From assembly GCA_900170005.1 (NCBI GenBank), contig LT827128.1:1550001-1614000 (forward strand): 64,000 bases of DNA, read 5' to 3'. Position numbers and translations under genes: made by a program. The first letter of the stretch is position 1, and every line of letters starts with the position of its first letter. The notes under the pieces are model-generated. The model saw only the letters and a program-made list of their open reading frames with translations, searched no databases and was not told the origin of the DNA. Positions 61,144 to 64,000 of the stretch are shown here, one piece after another. The DNA comes from Gordonibacter massiliensis (ex Traore et al. 2017). Its GTDB lineage: Bacteria > Actinomycetota > Coriobacteriia > Coriobacteriales > Eggerthellaceae.

Positions 61144-61805
61144 GCTGTTCCTTTCTTCTTCCTTCGGTCGTCCGCCGCGTCGCGCGAGCGGGCGATGTAA
61201 TGGTTCCATATCTCGATGGTCTGCGGGTGGATGCGCTTGCGGCGCTGCACGAGGTTCAGGAACACGTGTCCGAACGTCGCCAGGTACAGCTCCTCGAGCG
61301 ACACCCGCCCCACCAGGCTGCGTATCTCCCCCAACCCCTCGTAGTCGCGCCCCGGCTCGAGCGCGTCGGCGATGTAGACGATCATGTCGAGGTCGGTCAT
61401 GCCCACCGCGCCCGCCGTGTGCCGCTCGATGGCCTGCACCACGTCGCGCGGCAGGCCGGGGAACTCCCGGACGAGGGCGGCCGCAGCCGTGGGGCCGTGC
61501 AGCAGCTGGGGCATCTCCTCGAACACGTAGGGATCCACGACGAGGCCCAGCTCTTCCACGCGGGCGCGTATGCCCTTGTCATCGTAGCTCTTGTCCCAGT
61601 CGTGCAGCAAGCCCGCCAGGCGCGCCTTCCGCTCGTCGGCTCCGTAGAGCCGCGCAAGGTTCTCCGCCGTTCTCGCCACGCCGAGCGCGTGCTCGAAACG
61701 GCCGTGCCTCAGGCGGCGGGACAGGTCGTCTTCGCGTGCCGCGTAGAACGCGTCGGACAGCACGTCGACGGCCCCGCCCGAGGCGGTTCGGGGCTCTTCG
61801 CTCAT
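61140..61805 (-). CDS. yqeK: YqeK-type HD-domain hydrolase (diadenosine tetraphosphatase)
   Basis: 221 residues. HD motifs: RFEHALGVARTAENLA, AGLLHDWDKSYDD, LLHGPTAAAALV and AIERHTAGAVGMTDLDMIVYIADALEP. YqeK enzymes split Ap4A symmetrically to ADP. ATG at 61805 overlaps nadD as ATGA; the longer open frame upstream lies over nadD. Confidence 0.93.
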   Translation of the reverse strand: MSEEPRTASGGAVDVLSDAFYAAREDDLSRRLRHGRFEHALGVARTAENLARLYGADERKARLAGLLHDWDKSYDDKGIRARVEELGLVVDPYVFEEMPQLLHGPTAAAALVREFPGLPRDVVQAIERHTAGAVGMTDLDMIVYIADALEPGRDYEGLGEIRSLVGRVSLEELYLATFGHVFLNLVQRRKRIHPQTIEIWNHYIARSRDAADDRRKKKGTA

Positions 61806-62584
61806 CGCCGCGCCCCCTTTCCGGCCTCGATAGGGTCGTTTGCCGCAACAGCCTGCGGTGATCGAACGGCTGCATCGGCCTCGTCGTCGGTCTCCGCCGC
61901 CGGAACCTCTTCCGCGGGCTCGATCGCAGCGCCCGCATGCTCGTACAAGCCGTGCTCCATGATGTATTCGCGCACGCTCTGCATGGTGAGGTAGCGGATG
62001 GAACGGCCTTCGCGCAGCCGCGCGCGCAGGTCGCTCGACGAAATGGCCAATGCCGTGACCTCGAGGTACGAGACGTCGAAGCTGCCCTCGTCCTCTATCT
62101 CGCGCTTGCGCTCGGCCGTGAGCGCGTAGCCCGGCCGCGTGACGGCGATGAGGTGGGCCAGATCGGCGATGGCGGCGCTCTCGCGCCACTTCACGATGTG
62201 AGCCACGGCGTCGGCGCCCGTGATGAAGAACAGCTCCACGTTGTCCGGGTAGTGGGCGCGCAGCTCGCGCAGCGTGTCCACCGTGTAGGTGTCGCCGCCG
62301 CGCTCGATCTCGAGCGCGCTCACGCAGAACGCCGGATTGCTGGCCACGGCCAGCCGGCACAGGGCCAAACGGTCGGCCGCCGGCGTGACGCGGCGGTGCT
62401 TCTTGAACACGGGGTTGCCGGCCGGCACGAACACGACGGCGTCCAAGCCGTAGGCCTCGCGCGCTTGCTCGGCCGTGGCCAGGTGCCCGATATGGATGGG
62501 GTCGAACGTGCCGCCCATGATGCCGAGGCGCGCGGGCGCGCCGTCCGCGCCCAGGTCGTCGAAGCGCTCGCAGATGCGTGCCAC
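61802..62584 (-). CDS. nadD: Nicotinate-nucleotide adenylyltransferase
   Basis: 260 residues. It makes nicotinic acid adenine dinucleotide in NAD synthesis. Signature LGIMGGTFDPIHIGHLATAE carries the (H/T)xGH nucleotidyltransferase site; PAGNPVFKKHRRVTP and ISSSDLRARLREGRSIRYL are also typical. GTG at 62584 shares one base with the proA stop (TAGTG). The C-terminal ~45 residues are Glu/Ala-rich and extend beyond the usual family end. Confidence 0.94.
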   Translation of the reverse strand: MARICERFDDLGADGAPARLGIMGGTFDPIHIGHLATAEQAREAYGLDAVVFVPAGNPVFKKHRRVTPAADRLALCRLAVASNPAFCVSALEIERGGDTYTVDTLRELRAHYPDNVELFFITGADAVAHIVKWRESAAIADLAHLIAVTRPGYALTAERKREIEDEGSFDVSYLEVTALAISSSDLRARLREGRSIRYLTMQSVREYIMEHGLYEHAGAAIEPAEEVPAAETDDEADAAVRSPQAVAANDPIEAGKGARR

Positions 62585-63876
62585 TACGCGCGCACCTGCC
62601 CGTTGCCGCGCAGCACGTACTTGTACGACGTGAGCGCCTCGAGGGCGAAGGGCCCGCGCGCGTGCAGCTTCTGCGTCGAGATGCCGATCTCGGCGCCCAA
62701 GCCGAACTGCCCGCCGTCGGTGAAGGCCGTGGAGGCGTTCGCGTACACGGCGGCCGCATCGACGCGCGCGAGGAAGGCCTCGATGGCCGCCGAGCCCGCC
62801 GGCGCGTCCGGATCGGCCACGATGGCCTCGGAATGCTTCGTGCCGAAGCGGTTCACGTGGTCGATCGCCTCGTCGACGCCTTTCACGCACTTGACGGCGA
62901 TCTCGGGCGCCAGGTACTCGGCAGCCCAGTCCTCCTCGATGGCGGGCACGGTCTCGATGCCGTGCGCCGCCGCGACGTCGGCCGCGCGCTCGTCGGCGTG
63001 CAGGACCACGCCGCGCTCGCGCAGGTCGGCCAGCGCAAGGGGCAGGAACGCCTCGGCAGCGGCCTCGTCCACGAGCAGCGTCTCGGCCGCGTTGCACACG
63101 CCGAAGCGGCGGCATTTCGCGTTCACGACGATGGCCCGGGCGCGCTCGAGGTCGGCCGTCGCGTGCACGTACACGTGGCAGTTGCCGGTGCCCGTCTCGA
63201 TGACCGGCACCTTCGAGCACTCGACGCAGTGGCGGATGAGCCCTGCTCCGCCGCGCGGGATGAGCACGTCCACCGTCCCGTGCAGCTGCATGAGCTCGTC
63301 GGCGGCGGCGCGGTCGGTGGAAGCCACCAAGCCGATACAGCCCTCCGGCATGCCGGAGGCCACCGCGGCGTCGTGCAGCACGGATGCGACGGCCGCGTTC
63401 GAGCGCGCGGCCATGCTGCCGCCGCGCAGGACGGCCGCGTTGCCGGATTTCAGGCAGATGCCGGCGGCGTCGGCGGTCACGTTCGGGCGCGCTTCGTATA
63501 CCACGGCCGCCACGCCCAGCGGCACGCTCACGCGGGTGAGCTCGATACCGTTGTACAGCGTGCGCTCGTCCTGCACCGTCCCCAGCGGGTCGGGCAACGC
63601 CACCAGGTCCTCGAGCGCGCTCGCCATGGCCTCGACGCGCGCGTCGTCCAGCATGAGACGGTCGATCAGGCTCTCCTTCGTGCCGGCGGCGCGGGCCGCC
63701 TCCACGTCGCGGCCGTTCGCCGCCACGATGGCCGGCACATGCGCGCGCAGCGCCGCCGCCATAGCCGCGAGCGCCGCGTTGCGCTCCTCCGAGCTCGTCT
63801 GAGCGAGCGCGCCGCTCGCGCGCTTCGCCGCCTCGGCGATACGCCTGACCTCAGCCCTTGCGTCTTCGATTACCAT
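62584..63876 (-). CDS. proA: Glutamate-5-semialdehyde dehydrogenase (gamma-glutamyl phosphate reductase)
   Basis: 430 residues of proline synthesis, reducing gamma-glutamyl phosphate with NADPH. Motifs: PLGVAAVVYEARPNVTADAA, LKSGNAAVLRGGS, PVIETGTGNCHVYV and the catalytic Cys in RFGVCNAAETLLV; FGLGAEIGISTQKLHARGP ends the domain. ATG at 63876 lies 12 bases after the proB stop. Operon proB-proA-nadD-yqeK-rsfS. Confidence 0.96.
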   Translation of the reverse strand: MVIEDARAEVRRIAEAAKRASGALAQTSSEERNAALAAMAAALRAHVPAIVAANGRDVEAARAAGTKESLIDRLMLDDARVEAMASALEDLVALPDPLGTVQDERTLYNGIELTRVSVPLGVAAVVYEARPNVTADAAGICLKSGNAAVLRGGSMAARSNAAVASVLHDAAVASGMPEGCIGLVASTDRAAADELMQLHGTVDVLIPRGGAGLIRHCVECSKVPVIETGTGNCHVYVHATADLERARAIVVNAKCRRFGVCNAAETLLVDEAAAEAFLPLALADLRERGVVLHADERAADVAAAHGIETVPAIEEDWAAEYLAPEIAVKCVKGVDEAIDHVNRFGTKHSEAIVADPDAPAGSAAIEAFLARVDAAAVYANASTAFTDGGQFGLGAEIGISTQKLHARGPFALEALTSYKYVLRGNGQVRA

Positions 63877-63888
63877 GCCGTCTCTCCC

Positions 63889-64000
63889 CTACTCGAACAC
63901 GATCAGCTCGTCGCGGTGCACGAGCGCCTTGTCGGCCAAACCGGCCAGAAGCCGGTTCGCCCGCAGCGCCTCGCGCGAATGCCCTACGGCGAGCTCCACC
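63889..64000 (-). CDS. proB: Probable glutamate 5-kinase, C-terminal end (cut by window)
   Basis: Only the last 36 codons are present; they read VELAVGHSREALRANRLL, then AGLADKALVHRDELIVFE and stop. The closing ALVHRDELIV matches the end of the PUA domain in ProB (VxHRDxLV). Position directly upstream of proA supports proB. The kinase domain is outside the window. Confidence 0.75.
   Translation of the reverse strand, partial: VELAVGHSREALRANRLLAGLADKALVHRDELIVFE

Overview
The window is GC-rich, densely coded bacterial chromosome. The gene set (type I-C CRISPR-Cas, FabK-type fatty-acid operon with a fused AccD-AccA, split transketolase, DMSO-reductase-family enzyme, SARP regulator) fits an anaerobic actinobacterium of the Coriobacteriia, most like Eggerthella and relatives. 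That placement is inferred from gene content and base composition, not from a marker gene or a search.

Layout. 1-6136: the end of a trehalose-phosphatase gene; a leftward pair (unknown protein, YhcH-like protein); a leftward three-gene operon coupled by 4-base overlaps (thermonuclease, GIY-YIG nuclease, small nucleotide kinase); and a rightward adenine deaminase. 6269-21983: a complete type I-C system. Its seven cas genes (cas3-5-8c-7-4-1-2, leftward) lie between two large CRISPR arrays of 51 and 62 repeats. The arrays have different repeats (31 and 32 nt), but their leaders share elements at identical distances from the first repeat. 22536-26477: a cytoplasmic molybdopterin enzyme followed by three small proteins (one DUF4332-like, two zinc-ribbon) and a TetR regulator. 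26595-33295: a DUF523-acetyltransferase fusion, a NUDIX hydrolase, a PAS-GGDEF protein and a SWIM-SNF2 helicase.

33501-42197 is a leftward fatty-acid synthesis locus read in the order marR(fabT-like)-acpP-fabK-fabD-fabG-fabF-fabZ-accDA. A FabT-type palindrome lies upstream of acpP. fabH, accB and accC are absent, and AccDA carries an N-terminal domain that looks like the first domain of AccC. 42252-54392 holds a membrane protein, rnr, an S41 protease, ftsX, ftsE, a two-gene transketolase, prfB and secA, all leftward. 54623-64000 holds an orphan antitoxin-like gene, a SARP-type regulator, an S58 peptidase, a ClC-family channel, a decayed antitoxin, and the rsfS-yqeK-nadD-proA-proB cluster.

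Most unusual observations. An identical 46-base core sits inside two coding sequences, fabD (40011-40056) and rnr (44779-44824). In both it is read in the same frame and enclosed by long inverted repeats whose sequences differ between the copies but are self-complementary in each. Also notable are the AccC-like relic on AccDA, the shared CRISPR leader architecture, an S41 protease with Ala at the nucleophile position, RF2 with SPT in place of SPF, and an 86-bp MITE-like element with an 8-bp target duplication. Nothing here was checked against a database.
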